The notes: generated from the letters alone by a model not told the origin. 24,885 bases of DNA from an uncultured Bacteroidales bacterium (GCA_937901455.1 CALDIA010000083.1:1-24885); one strand, 5' to 3'. Shown: positions 8,000 to 15,711, counted from the first letter of the stretch. Translations and numbers: made by a program.

Positions 8000-8015
8000 A
8001 TCATTTTAGTGAATA
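8000..8015 (-). repeat. Leader motif TATTCACTAAAATGAT (copy 1 of 3)
   Basis: On the minus strand this 16-mer ends 5 nt before the cargo ATG. Close relatives occur at 19189-19174 (before porL) and 18413-18403 (before porM). The shared core is TATTCACT followed by A/T-rich sequence. Significance is uncertain in AT-rich leaders. Confidence 0.3.
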
Positions 8016-8059
8016 GTTAGTGTTTATGAGTGTTGTTATAAGTTGTACAAAAAACAGGG

Positions 8060-8090
8060 CAAAAATACACATTTTTTATATTTTGTCAAG
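8060..8090 (-). promoter_or_regulatory. Candidate promoter of the type IX cargo gene
   Basis: On the minus strand CTTG (8090-8087) is followed after 19 nt by TATTTTTG (8067-8060), close to the Bacteroidota TTTG-N19-21-TAnnTTTG promoter. The implied leader is about 60 nt long. Confidence 0.6.
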
Positions 8091-8189
8091 TATATTTTAA
8101 TTTTATTTTGCTTTTCTTTTATTATTTGGAAATAATTGTTAATTATATTTCACCTGAAAAAGCCATAACAGCATTTTTTGCGGATGGTG

Positions 8190-8206
8190 TAAGAAAATTT
8201 AAGAAA
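8190..8206 (+). promoter_or_regulatory. 10-bp-period direct repeat, candidate response-regulator site
   Basis: TAAGAAA occurs exactly at 8190-8196 and again at 8200-8206, one helical turn apart. It lies just upstream of the -7 box of the OmpR-family regulator. Direct repeats with 10-11 bp period are the usual binding pattern of this regulator family, so this could be an autoregulatory site. That is inference. Confidence 0.35.
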
Positions 8207-8225
8207 CTATATTGAAGGATTTTTA

Positions 8226-8233
8226 TATCTTTG
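8226..8233 (+). promoter_or_regulatory. Candidate -7 box of the response regulator gene
   Basis: TATCTTTG matches TAnnTTTG and lies 25 nt before the ATG at 8259. The -33 region lacks TTTG and instead holds the TAAGAAA direct repeat, as might be expected for a regulated promoter. Confidence 0.55.
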
Positions 8234-8258
8234 CGCTTCTAATTAAAATAGGAATATT

Positions 8259-8942
8259 ATGGAGCCTGTAAAGATTTTATTTGCCGAAGATGATGTCAAT
8301 CTTGGGAAGGTACTTGCCGCGTACTTGACTGAAAAAGGATATGTGGTCAGCCACGCCACCAATGGCGAGATAGCCTACGAACTTTTCTGTCAAAACACCT
8401 TCGACATCTGCCTGATTGATGTGATGATGCCCTTAATGGACGGATTCACCTTGGCGCAGGAGATTCGGAAAGTGGACAAAAAAATCCCTATTATATTCCT
8501 GACTGCAAAATCACTACAGGAAGATATGATCAAAGGTCTCACCATTGGCGGAGACGACTATATCACAAAGCCTTTCCCAAGGGATGTGTTGGTAGCACGC
8601 ATACAGGCACTCCTGCGACGCACAGCGCACCAAGAGGAAGAAACCAATATTTATCAGCTAACCGACTCTATCGTCTTCGACAAGAAACGTCAGATTGTAA
8701 CCATTCAAGGTGAAGAGAAGAAAATCACCACACGCGAGGTGGAACTTCTCCTCTTGTTAATTGACAAAAAGAATGATGTGTTAGAGCGTGGCTACGCCCT
8801 GAAGAAAATATGGGGGGATGACAGTTGGTACAACTCCCGCAATATGGATGTCTATATCAACAAGTTACGAAAACTCTTCAAGGCCGACAACTCCATCCAG
8901 ATCATCAATGTCCATGGCGTCGGCTTTAAGTTAATCATCTGA
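8259..8942 (+). CDS. OmpR/PhoB-family response regulator, RprY-like
   Basis: A 227-residue two-component transcription factor. The receiver domain (1-122) has the acidic pocket E10-D11-D12, phosphoacceptor D54 in CLIDVMMP, T82 in FLTAKS and K104 in ITKPF. The winged-helix DNA-binding domain (about 130-227) has the ITTREVELLLLL turn, SRNMDVYINKLRKL (193-206) at the recognition helix and the end VHGVGFKLII. Its length and receiver sequence resemble RprY of Bacteroides and Porphyromonas, which is the reason for the comparison; I have not aligned it. No sensor kinase gene is adjacent. The gene is divergent from the type IX cargo gene, and its 3' end overlaps the DUF3109 3' end by 8 nt. Confidence 0.9.
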   Translation: MEPVKILFAEDDVNLGKVLAAYLTEKGYVVSHATNGEIAYELFCQNTFDICLIDVMMPLMDGFTLAQEIRKVDKKIPIIFLTAKSLQEDMIKGLTIGGDDYITKPFPRDVLVARIQALLRRTAHQEEETNIYQLTDSIVFDKKRQIVTIQGEEKKITTREVELLLLLIDKKNDVLERGYALKKIWGDDSWYNSRNMDVYINKLRKLFKADNSIQIINVHGVGFKLII

Positions 8943-9516
8943 CACCTTCTTGCTTGTACCGTTGCACCGTTGCACATAGTTCTGCATACCATTCCTCTCC
9001 AAAAGCTTGAATCAAAGGCTCTTTAAGGAATATATACACTGGCATGCCCAATTTGTCGCCATTACGGCATGCAGACTCGCATATCGGCCAATGGTGATAA
9101 TTTAAAGCCACATACTTGCCCACTTTGCTCACACGAATGGGATATAAGAAACAAGAAATGGGTTTTCGGAAAGGAATCTCGCCCCTCCGAAAAGCCTTTT
9201 CTATCGCGCACTTGGCTATACCGTCCTCATAAAACACAAAGGCACAGTCCTCTTTACCATGCAGGAGCGGTGTCTGGAACTCATCGTTTTGAAAAACAAA
9301 GGGGTCTCCGTGGTTTTCCACCACAGAGATCCCTTCTTTAGTCATATATTGTTTGTAGTCAGGGTAATAGGCAGACAATTCTGAAATTTCTTCTATCGCC
9401 ACCGGGGCGCCTGCATCGCCATCTACACAACACTGTCCCTTGCATTGGGCCAGGTCACAGCAGAAGTGGCGCTCAAAGAGCTCGTCAGACACCAGCACAT
9501 CCCCAACCACCAACAT
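8935..9516 (-). CDS. DUF3109 family cysteine-rich protein
   Basis: A 193-residue protein of the DUF3109 family (PF11307), of unknown function, widespread in Bacteroidota. The frame is open to 9579, but ATG 9516 gives the typical family start (MLVVGDVLVSDELFE) and avoids overlap with tnaA, whose stop is 8 nt upstream. There are eleven cysteines, arranged as CC at 19-20, C25, CC at 29-30 in the motif CKGQCCVDGDAGAP, C91, C103, C122 in PISCFLYPIR, C146 and C150 in HHWPICESAC, and C181. The CxxxCC...C pattern recalls YkgJ-type zinc or iron-sulfur proteins, so metal binding is likely but unproven. It is probably cotranscribed with tnaA. Confidence 0.85.
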   Translation of the reverse strand: MLVVGDVLVSDELFERHFCCDLAQCKGQCCVDGDAGAPVAIEEISELSAYYPDYKQYMTKEGISVVENHGDPFVFQNDEFQTPLLHGKEDCAFVFYEDGIAKCAIEKAFRRGEIPFRKPISCFLYPIRVSKVGKYVALNYHHWPICESACRNGDKLGMPVYIFLKEPLIQAFGEEWYAELCATVQRYKQEGVR

Positions 9517-9524
9517 GCAGCTTG

Positions 9525-10901
9525 CTATTTCAGGCGTTTGAACTGGCATGTAAAATGGCGCATCAGTTCTGCTTCCCAAGTAATCTCCAAACCGCGCTTG
9601 ATGCTGTCGCGACGGTCATACACATTCTTTAAAGCAGCTGCAATGACATCCATGTGGTTGTTCGTGTACACGCGACGAGGGATGCAAAGACGGACAAAAT
9701 CGTTGCCTCCGAAGCGGTTCTCACGAGTGACTGGGTCACGGTCAGCCAAGACATAGCCAATCTCACAAGCACGAATACCAGCCTCCAAGTACAATTCGCA
9801 GGTCAGCGTCTGGGCCGGGAATTCCTCTTTCGGAATGTTCGTCAGCACCTTGTCGGCATCTACAAAGATAGCATGGCCTCCTGCAGGACGCTGGTAGGGA
9901 ACGCCATATCCATCCAACCTGTCGGCCAGATACTGAACTTGCTTTACACGTGTCTCCACCATATCGAATTCAATATTTTCCTTCAGGCCCACTGCCAAAG
10001 CGTCCATATCGCGGCCATTCATACCACCATATGTCAAAAAGCCCTCAAATGGGATGCAGAACAACTTGGCGCCCTCATACCACTCTTTCTTCTTGGTGGC
10101 AATAAAGCCACCCATATTGACAAGACCATCCTTCTTGGCGCTCATCGTCATGCTGTCGGCATAGCTAAACATCTCCAAGGCAATCTCGCGCAAGGTCTTG
10201 TCGGCATAGCCCTCCTCGCGGGTCTTGATAAAATAGCAGTTTTCAATGAAACGAGCGCTGTCAATGTTCACGGGCACACCGTACTTATGACACAATTCAC
10301 AGGTCTCGCGGATATTCTTCATACTGACAGGCTGACCACCCACCGTATTATTGGTGACAGTAAGCACCATGAATGGCACATTGCCCTTATTTTCCTGCAA
10401 CACTTTTTCCAGCTTTTCGAGGCTCACATTGCCTTTGAAAGGCACTTCCAATTGTGTGTCGTAGGCTTCAGGAACCGTCACATCAACAGCAAAGGCCTTA
10501 CGGCTTTCAATATGTCCCTTGGTGGTATCAAAATGGGCATTCCCGGGAACCACATTGCCAGGCTTCACCAAATAACTGAACAACACATTCTCAGCAGCGC
10601 GGCCTTGGTGCGTAGGGATGACAAACTCAAAACCAGTGAGTTCTGTGATCGTATCTTTCATATGGTAGAAACTGCGGGCTCCACCGTAACTTTCATCACC
10701 CATCATCATGGCTGACCACTGGCGATCACTCATGGCACCTGTGCCCGAGTCTGTTAACAGGTCGATATACACATAGTCGCTTTTTAACATGAAAATGTTC
10801 TGATGAGCTGCTTCCAACCACTTCTCTCGCTCTTCACGCGTTGATTTCTTGATGGGTTCTACCATCTTGATTTTCCAAGATTCTGCAAAAGGTAATTCCA
10901 T
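9525..10901 (-). CDS. tnaA: Tryptophanase
   Basis: A 458-residue PLP-dependent beta-eliminating lyase that converts L-tryptophan to indole, pyruvate and ammonia in the cytoplasm. The PLP lysine is in MTMSAKKDG (K257, with conserved K256). Other family motifs are LTDSGTGAMSDRQW (49-62), GDESY (Y72), THQGRAAEN (97-105) and IPRRVYTNNHMD near the C-terminus. The close paralogue tyrosine phenol-lyase has Thr at the substrate position in the 'YFTTT' loop; here the loop reads NAHFDTTKGH with Asp125, as in tryptophanase (E. coli D137). This supports TnaA over Tpl. No tnaC-like leader peptide or tnaB permease is adjacent. It follows the MORN-repeat gene by 35 nt without an obvious -7 box. Confidence 0.93.
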   Translation of the reverse strand: MELPFAESWKIKMVEPIKKSTREEREKWLEAAHQNIFMLKSDYVYIDLLTDSGTGAMSDRQWSAMMMGDESYGGARSFYHMKDTITELTGFEFVIPTHQGRAAENVLFSYLVKPGNVVPGNAHFDTTKGHIESRKAFAVDVTVPEAYDTQLEVPFKGNVSLEKLEKVLQENKGNVPFMVLTVTNNTVGGQPVSMKNIRETCELCHKYGVPVNIDSARFIENCYFIKTREEGYADKTLREIALEMFSYADSMTMSAKKDGLVNMGGFIATKKKEWYEGAKLFCIPFEGFLTYGGMNGRDMDALAVGLKENIEFDMVETRVKQVQYLADRLDGYGVPYQRPAGGHAIFVDADKVLTNIPKEEFPAQTLTCELYLEAGIRACEIGYVLADRDPVTRENRFGGNDFVRLCIPRRVYTNNHMDVIAAALKNVYDRRDSIKRGLEITWEAELMRHFTCQFKRLK

Positions 10902-10936
10902 AATTTTATAGATTTTTGTAGTTTAATAATATCTGT

Positions 10937-11527
10937 TTATTTAATAATTGTCACTTTATGGGGATGCACATCGCAATCCTCTGTGCGTGTCAATGTACCA
11001 TCTGGAGCATAAAAGCGCCAGACACCCTCTCTCTTTCCCTTATCGTACACACCTGTGTACATGACGCTTCCGTCCTCATAATAGACCGTATATTGTCCCT
11101 GTTCCTTTCCTTTCTCATAATGAGCCATTGTCTGTACATGACCATTTTTGTGGTAAGCATACCAAAGACCATCGCGTGCATCGTTCGCTATATTGCCATC
11201 TATATACTTAGACTGGTCTGGATAAAAACTCGACTCATGGACCACACTGTCAGTGGGTTGCCCATCACTATCCAAGGCGTAGTAATACACGTCTCTCGGT
11301 GTGTCGTCATCATACTTGCTAATCGTCTTGGCCACACAGAGGGAGTCTGCAAAAGGAATGGGCGGGAAAACATGCAACTCGGCAAGTTCCTCATCATTCA
11401 TCTTGAGAGACTGCTCCCCTGTTTCTTCCTTCTTAACAAGAGCCAGAATAGCACAAGCCGCAAGTACCAGCACCGCAATGATGCCGAGAATAGTCAGGAT
11501 TATTCTATTTTGCCCGCTCTCTTCCAT
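10937..11527 (-). CDS. Membrane-anchored MORN-repeat (YwqK-like) protein
   Basis: A 196-residue protein with a short N-terminal tail, one membrane segment at about 9-31 and a soluble C-terminal part. Residues about 110-185 contain MORN-variant repeats like those of the lipoprotein at 5565-6242: KNGHVQTMAHYEKGKEQGQ, YYEDGSVMYTGVYDKGKREG and FYAPDGTLTRT. The region 45-110 (HVFPPIPFADSLCV, YYALDSDG) is unassigned. LAAC inside the hydrophobic segment resembles a lipobox, but the hydrophobic stretch continues beyond the Cys, so a membrane anchor is likelier. The upstream stop overlaps an in-frame GTG at 11530; ATG 11527 is two bases past that stop and preferred. It sits between the Skp-like gene and tnaA. 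Confidence 0.75.
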   Translation of the reverse strand: MEESGQNRIILTILGIIAVLVLAACAILALVKKEETGEQSLKMNDEELAELHVFPPIPFADSLCVAKTISKYDDDTPRDVYYYALDSDGQPTDSVVHESSFYPDQSKYIDGNIANDARDGLWYAYHKNGHVQTMAHYEKGKEQGQYTVYYEDGSVMYTGVYDKGKREGVWRFYAPDGTLTRTEDCDVHPHKVTIIK

Positions 11528-11529
11528 CA

Positions 11530-12306
11530 CTATTTTTTCTTAAAAGGTTTGTTCAACTCATTGAGCACTTCGTTGGTGATATCCTTGGTAGGATCGGCCA
11601 CAATCAAATTACTGCCTCCGCCGTAGGTAAGGATAAAAGAGGCATTGTGTCCCGTGTTGATACGCTTGGTGACAGCCATCAAAGAGTCGGATATCTGAGT
11701 GAGTGCGGCTGCATAACGAGCCTCCATAGAGGAAAGTGCCTGCTCATAGTCGCTCTGTAGTTGTTGGCTCTCCTGTTGGAGGGACGCCTCCGCATACTGT
11801 GCCTGTTGCGCGTTCAGCTGGCCGCTCTGCAGATTATTCTGATAGTTTCTGAGCTTCGTTTCCAACGCTTTCTGCCGGTTTTGGAAAACGATCTCCTTAG
11901 ATTTCTTCTCAGCGTCAATGCTGTCAGTCAAAATCTTAACCATCTCATAATTGGCATTGATTGAATCAATATTCACATAGAGAATGTCTCCATTGCCCGG
12001 GATCGCCTGTTCCACGTTCGAAGCCACTTCATTCTTATGCGAGCTCCGACCTTTGCCATATAACACAAAAAGGGTGATGACTGCCGCCAGCATCAACAAA
12101 TCGAAAATAAGTCTGGCTATGCCATATACACGATGACGACGGACACAATCAGTTGCCTCCGGCTTCACCGCTTCTTGCTTTTCATACATCTCTGAAGATT
12201 CTTCAACAATCGCAACTTGTGAGACCGACTGCTGCGCGTCTTCTTGACCTTCAAGACCATCTCTATTTTCCATTTCCTCTTGATTCTTAAGTTCTTCCTG
12301 TTCCAT
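11530..12306 (-). CDS. OmpH/Skp-family protein with inner-membrane anchor
   Basis: A 258-residue protein. Residues 1-60 are an acidic, Glu/Gln-rich tail without signal-peptide character. Residues 64-83 form one membrane segment (RLIFDLLMLAAVITLFVLYG), so the rest should lie in the periplasm. Residues 107-258 resemble the OmpH/Skp chaperone fold (PF03938): an opening strand GDILYVNIDSINANYEMV, a long Gln-rich coiled coil at about 130-210, and a closing strand FILTYGGGSNLIVADPTKDI. Ordinary Skp is soluble, of 160-190 residues, and has a cleaved signal peptide; here it would be tethered to the inner membrane with a cytoplasmic tail. It heads the run with the MORN-repeat gene, tnaA and DUF3109. 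Confidence 0.78.
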   Translation of the reverse strand: MEQEELKNQEEMENRDGLEGQEDAQQSVSQVAIVEESSEMYEKQEAVKPEATDCVRRHRVYGIARLIFDLLMLAAVITLFVLYGKGRSSHKNEVASNVEQAIPGNGDILYVNIDSINANYEMVKILTDSIDAEKKSKEIVFQNRQKALETKLRNYQNNLQSGQLNAQQAQYAEASLQQESQQLQSDYEQALSSMEARYAAALTQISDSLMAVTKRINTGHNASFILTYGGGSNLIVADPTKDITNEVLNELNKPFKKK

Positions 12307-12399
12307 AATCTTTTTATCGTTTTATTAATTATTATTTATGTCGTACTTAATGAATAATAACTATTGTAAGATGCCAAAAAACATCCATCGGACCGCCTT

Positions 12400-14601
12400 C
12401 TAATTTCCAACATCGGAGATATACTTGATACGCATGATACGAATCTCTTCAATCGTATATTCGTCATCACCCAAAACATCAAGCGCTAACTCTGGCGAGT
12501 CTGATTCGGCATTAGCGAAATATTCCAGTATGTCCTCTTGGTGATATTCGTCAATCACCTCCTCAATATAGTAGGAGATGTCGAGTTTTAAGCCTGACGC
12601 CACAATCTTTTCGATATCAGTGAGCAGCTCATTCATATCCAATCCCTTGGCGATAGCAATATCTTCAAAGTCCACCTTTCGGTCAATGCTTTCAATAATG
12701 AACACCTTTACAGCCGATTCTTTGGGTTTGGTCTTGAAAACAATATCCTGCGGGCGCTCTATTTCGTTTTCTTCCACATACTTCTTAATCAGATCCACAA
12801 AACGGCGGCCATACTTTTGTGCCTTGCCGGCGCCAACTCCAACCACTTTCTGCATCTCCGTCAAGGTGACTGGGTATTGGATACACATGTCCTCCAACGA
12901 TGGATCTTGGAAAATGACAAAAGGAGGCAGATTTTCTTCCTGCGAGATACTCTTTCTAAGGTCTTTCAGCATTCCAAACAGCACTTTGTCAAAAGCCTCA
13001 TCCATGCCACCACCCACATTGTCCATAATCTCATCATCGTCCTCATCGGGTTTTTCGGGCTTGGTCGTCATAATGTTGTAAGGATTCGTCAAGTACTTCT
13101 CGCCTTTGGGGGTAATCTTCAAGATTCCGTAATTTTCAATTTCCTTCACGATGAGACCTTCAAAGATGGCAATACGGATAATGTTTGACCAGAACTTAGC
13201 GTCATAGTCCATGCCCTCGCCAAACTGTTTGAGTTTGTCATGTTTGAACTTGGTGACGGAAGTGGTCTTATTGCCTGTGATAATATCCACAATCTGGTCT
13301 TCTTTGAACTGTTGTTTCACTGTCTGTATCACCTCTATGGCCAGCATGACTTGTTCGTTGGCATTCATTTTGGGCTTAGGGTGGTTGCAGTTGTCACAAT
13401 TATGGCAGTTTTCTTCGGTATATTCCTCTCCAAAATAGTGGAGAATGTGCTTGCGGCGGCAGTTGGTGGACTCCGCATATGCGGCAGTCTCTGCCAATAG
13501 TTGCTTTACAATTTCCTGTTCTGCCACAGATTTCTTAGTGGAGAATTTTTCCAACTTGCGCAGATCCTTATTGTCGTAGAAGGCGATGCAGATGCCCTCA
13601 CCGTCATCACGTCCGGCACGACCGGTCTCCTGGTAATATCCCTCCAAGCTCTTTGGCATATCGTAGTGGATAACGAAACGCACATCCGGTTTATCAATAC
13701 CCATACCGAAAGCGATAGTTGCCACAATCACGTCGGCCTTTTCCATCAAGAAGTCATCCTGATTTTGCACGCGTGTCTTACTGTCCAACCCAGCATGATA
13801 AGGCAGTGCCCTGATCCCATTTTCCACGAGCATGGCAGCCAGTTCTTCCACCTTGTTGCGGCTAAGGCAATACATAATACCCGACTTGCCTGGGTGGGCT
13901 TTGATAAAGCGAACTATCTCCTTGTCAACATCTTTAGTTTTCTCACGAATCTCATAATACAGATTCGGCCTGTTAAATGACGAGATATACACATCGGCCT
14001 TCTCCATGCCGAGGTTCTTCATGATGTCGCTCTGAACCTTAGGGGTGGCGGTGGCCGTCAAGGCTATCACAGGCACTTTCTTGCCTATCTGGTTTATGAT
14101 TTCCCGAATCCGTCGGTACTCGGGACGGAAATCATGTCCCCACTCAGAGATACAATGTGCCTCGTCAATGGCATAGAAAGAAATCTGAATCTCCTGGAAA
14201 AGTTTCACATTCTCCTCTTTGGTCAGCGACTCTGGTGCCACATACAATATTTTCGTCTTTCCAGCAAGCAAGTCCTGACGAACTTCCGTCATTTCCGCCT
14301 TAGAAAGAGAGGAGTTAAGAAAATGAGCAACTCCAATCTCCACACTGAAATTGCGTATAGCATCCACTTGGTTTTTCATCAAGGCAATAAGGGGCGATAT
14401 CACAATGGCAGTGCCCGGCATCATAAGTGCTGGCAGCTGGTAACACATAGACTTGCCGCCTCCTGTTGGCATAATCACAAAACAATCCTTGCCCTTTAAT
14501 ACAGATTTGATGATTTTTTGTTGATTACCCTTGAATGTATCAAACCCAAAAACAGTCTTCAGTGTCTTCTGTATTTCTTTGTCAGAATATGTAGCCTTCA
14601 T
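12400..14601 (-). CDS. recQ: ATP-dependent DNA helicase RecQ
   Basis: A 733-residue 3'-5' DNA helicase for recombination and stalled-fork repair. Motif I MPTGGGKSMCYQLPA is near 44-58, the DEAH box with RecQ loop DEAHCISEWGHDFRPEYRR near 145-163, motif III ALTATATP near 180, and motif VI YYQETGRAGRDD near 325-336. The zinc-binding domain follows with CRRKHILHYFGE and ENCHNCDNC (four cysteines), then the RQC winged helix. An HRDC domain begins near 560 (LPPFVIFQDPSLEDMC) and a C-terminal helical region ends the protein. The acidic linker EDDDEIMDN sits between RQC and HRDC. The length exceeds E. coli RecQ (about 610) but fits the longer Bacteroidota type. A TTG at 14607 is in frame; ATG 14601 is preferred. 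Confidence 0.96.
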   Translation of the reverse strand: MKATYSDKEIQKTLKTVFGFDTFKGNQQKIIKSVLKGKDCFVIMPTGGGKSMCYQLPALMMPGTAIVISPLIALMKNQVDAIRNFSVEIGVAHFLNSSLSKAEMTEVRQDLLAGKTKILYVAPESLTKEENVKLFQEIQISFYAIDEAHCISEWGHDFRPEYRRIREIINQIGKKVPVIALTATATPKVQSDIMKNLGMEKADVYISSFNRPNLYYEIREKTKDVDKEIVRFIKAHPGKSGIMYCLSRNKVEELAAMLVENGIRALPYHAGLDSKTRVQNQDDFLMEKADVIVATIAFGMGIDKPDVRFVIHYDMPKSLEGYYQETGRAGRDDGEGICIAFYDNKDLRKLEKFSTKKSVAEQEIVKQLLAETAAYAESTNCRRKHILHYFGEEYTEENCHNCDNCNHPKPKMNANEQVMLAIEVIQTVKQQFKEDQIVDIITGNKTTSVTKFKHDKLKQFGEGMDYDAKFWSNIIRIAIFEGLIVKEIENYGILKITPKGEKYLTNPYNIMTTKPEKPDEDDDEIMDNVGGGMDEAFDKVLFGMLKDLRKSISQEENLPPFVIFQDPSLEDMCIQYPVTLTEMQKVVGVGAGKAQKYGRRFVDLIKKYVEENEIERPQDIVFKTKPKESAVKVFIIESIDRKVDFEDIAIAKGLDMNELLTDIEKIVASGLKLDISYYIEEVIDEYHQEDILEYFANAESDSPELALDVLGDDEYTIEEIRIMRIKYISDVGN

Positions 14602-14658
14602 AAGCAATGTATCGCTTTAGTGGTTGATATATATTATTACTTGAAATGAAACGGATTA

Positions 14659-14666
14659 CAAAAATA
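14659..14666 (-). promoter_or_regulatory. Candidate -7 box of recQ
   Basis: On the minus strand TATTTTTG lies 57 nt before the recQ ATG and is directly preceded by a T9 run. CTTG at 14687-14684 is a possible -33 element at 17 nt spacing. The T run may also serve as the tail of the hldD terminator. Confidence 0.5.
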
Positions 14667-14680
14667 AAAAAAAATCACAA

Positions 14681-14708
14681 TCGCAAGTGAAAATTATCAT
14701 TGTTGCGA
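14681..14708 (-). terminator. Possible terminator after hldD
   Basis: TCGCAA (minus strand, 14708-14703) pairs with TTGCGA (14686-14681) across a 16-nt loop, 10 nt after the hldD stop. A T9 run begins 6 nt after the stem. The stem is short and the T run is offset, so this is only a candidate. Confidence 0.35.
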
Positions 14709-14718
14709 AAAAAAATAT

Positions 14719-15684
14719 TTAAAAGGTCGTATCCTTTATTAGATAGTGTTTTACATAGGACTTGACGCCATCTTCCAACGAATAGAAGGTGCGTTTATAT
14801 CCTACAGAACGCATTTTTTTCATCCGTGCCTCCGTAAAATATTGGTATCTTTCACGGATATCGGCGGGCATGTCAATAAACTCAATATTGGCATCCAAAC
14901 CCATGGCATGAAATGTGGCAGTAGCCAGATCCCAAAATGAGCGCGCACGACCTGTACCCAAATTGTAAATGCCGCTTTGGGGATGATGGTTCATAAACCA
15001 ATAGAGTACTCTGACTACATCTTTCACATACACAAAGTCCCGCAACTGCCGGCCGTCTTCAAAATCGGGTCGGTGTGACCGAAACAACTTCATGGAGCCC
15101 GTTTCCTGAATCTGTTGGTAGGTGTGTAGTATCACCGAACTCATCCGGCCCTTATGGTACTCATTGGGGCCATACACATTAAAGAACTTGAATGCGTACC
15201 AATAAGGTGGCGTCTTTGTCTGCTTCTGCACCCACTTGTCCACCTCGTTTTTGGATCGGCCGTATGGGTTGAGTGGTAGCAATCGGTACGATAACAGGTT
15301 GTCATCCACATAGCCAAGTTCTCCCGCCCCATAGGTGGCCGCCGAGGATGCGTATATCAATGGGATGCCGTATTGGGAAGCGTAATACCACATCTTTCGG
15401 GTATATTCCACATTCAACTCCTCGAAAATGTCATAATCAAGTTCTGTAGTATCGGTGCGTGCGCCCAAATGGATGATATAATCTACCTCCTTGGCATGCT
15501 GTTGAAGCCACAAGAAAAAGTCATTACGGTATATCTTGTCCACATAACGCTTACCTTCCCAATTCCTGCGCTTGGCTTCCTTAGTGAAGTCATCTACCAT
15601 TATAATATCTTCATGCCCCATGGCATTCAACTTGGCCACCATACAACTTCCGATGAATCCGGCAGCACCGGTAACAATAATCAT
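14719..15684 (-). CDS. hldD: ADP-L-glycero-D-manno-heptose 6-epimerase
   Basis: A 321-residue short-chain dehydrogenase/epimerase that makes the ADP-heptose used in the LPS inner core. The Rossmann motif TGAAGFIGS is at 5-13 and is followed by DDF (31-33). The active-site region has YASSAATYGAGE (111-122) and the YxxxK pair Y141/K145 in NPYGRSKNEVDKW. FNVYGPNEYHKGRMSSV (168-184) is the HldD/RfaD signature that sets it apart from GalE. The frame is open to 15726, but ATG 15684 is the canonical family start (MIIVTGAAGFIG), and the upstream extension would be translated from the terminator region. It is transcribed separately from the por cluster because a strong terminator lies between them. 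Confidence 0.93.
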   Translation of the reverse strand: MIIVTGAAGFIGSCMVAKLNAMGHEDIIMVDDFTKEAKRRNWEGKRYVDKIYRNDFFLWLQQHAKEVDYIIHLGARTDTTELDYDIFEELNVEYTRKMWYYASQYGIPLIYASSAATYGAGELGYVDDNLLSYRLLPLNPYGRSKNEVDKWVQKQTKTPPYWYAFKFFNVYGPNEYHKGRMSSVILHTYQQIQETGSMKLFRSHRPDFEDGRQLRDFVYVKDVVRVLYWFMNHHPQSGIYNLGTGRARSFWDLATATFHAMGLDANIEFIDMPADIRERYQYFTEARMKKMRSVGYKRTFYSLEDGVKSYVKHYLIKDTTF

Positions 15685-15703
15685 ACGCTTAAATTTTGTT
15701 CTG

Positions 15704-15711
15704 CAAAAGTA
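15704..15711 (-). promoter_or_regulatory. Candidate -7 box of hldD
   Basis: On the minus strand TACTTTTG matches TAnnTTTG and lies 19 nt before the hldD ATG. It abuts the T-tract of the upstream terminator. No clear -33 TTTG is present because that position falls inside the hairpin. Confidence 0.45.

Noticed and set aside
9654..10715. A 353-codon open frame on the plus strand.
   Set aside because: It is antisense to tnaA, whose sequence is unmistakable; it has no family features and is explained by codon bias of the real gene.
9525..10901. Tyrosine phenol-lyase as the identity of the PLP enzyme.
   Set aside because: The substrate loop has Asp where tyrosine phenol-lyase has Thr, and the N-terminal sequence matches Bacteroidales tryptophanase.
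10937..11527. LAAC as a lipobox in the second MORN-repeat protein.
   Set aside because: The hydrophobic segment continues for several residues after the Cys and the N-terminus is acidic, which fits a membrane anchor better.
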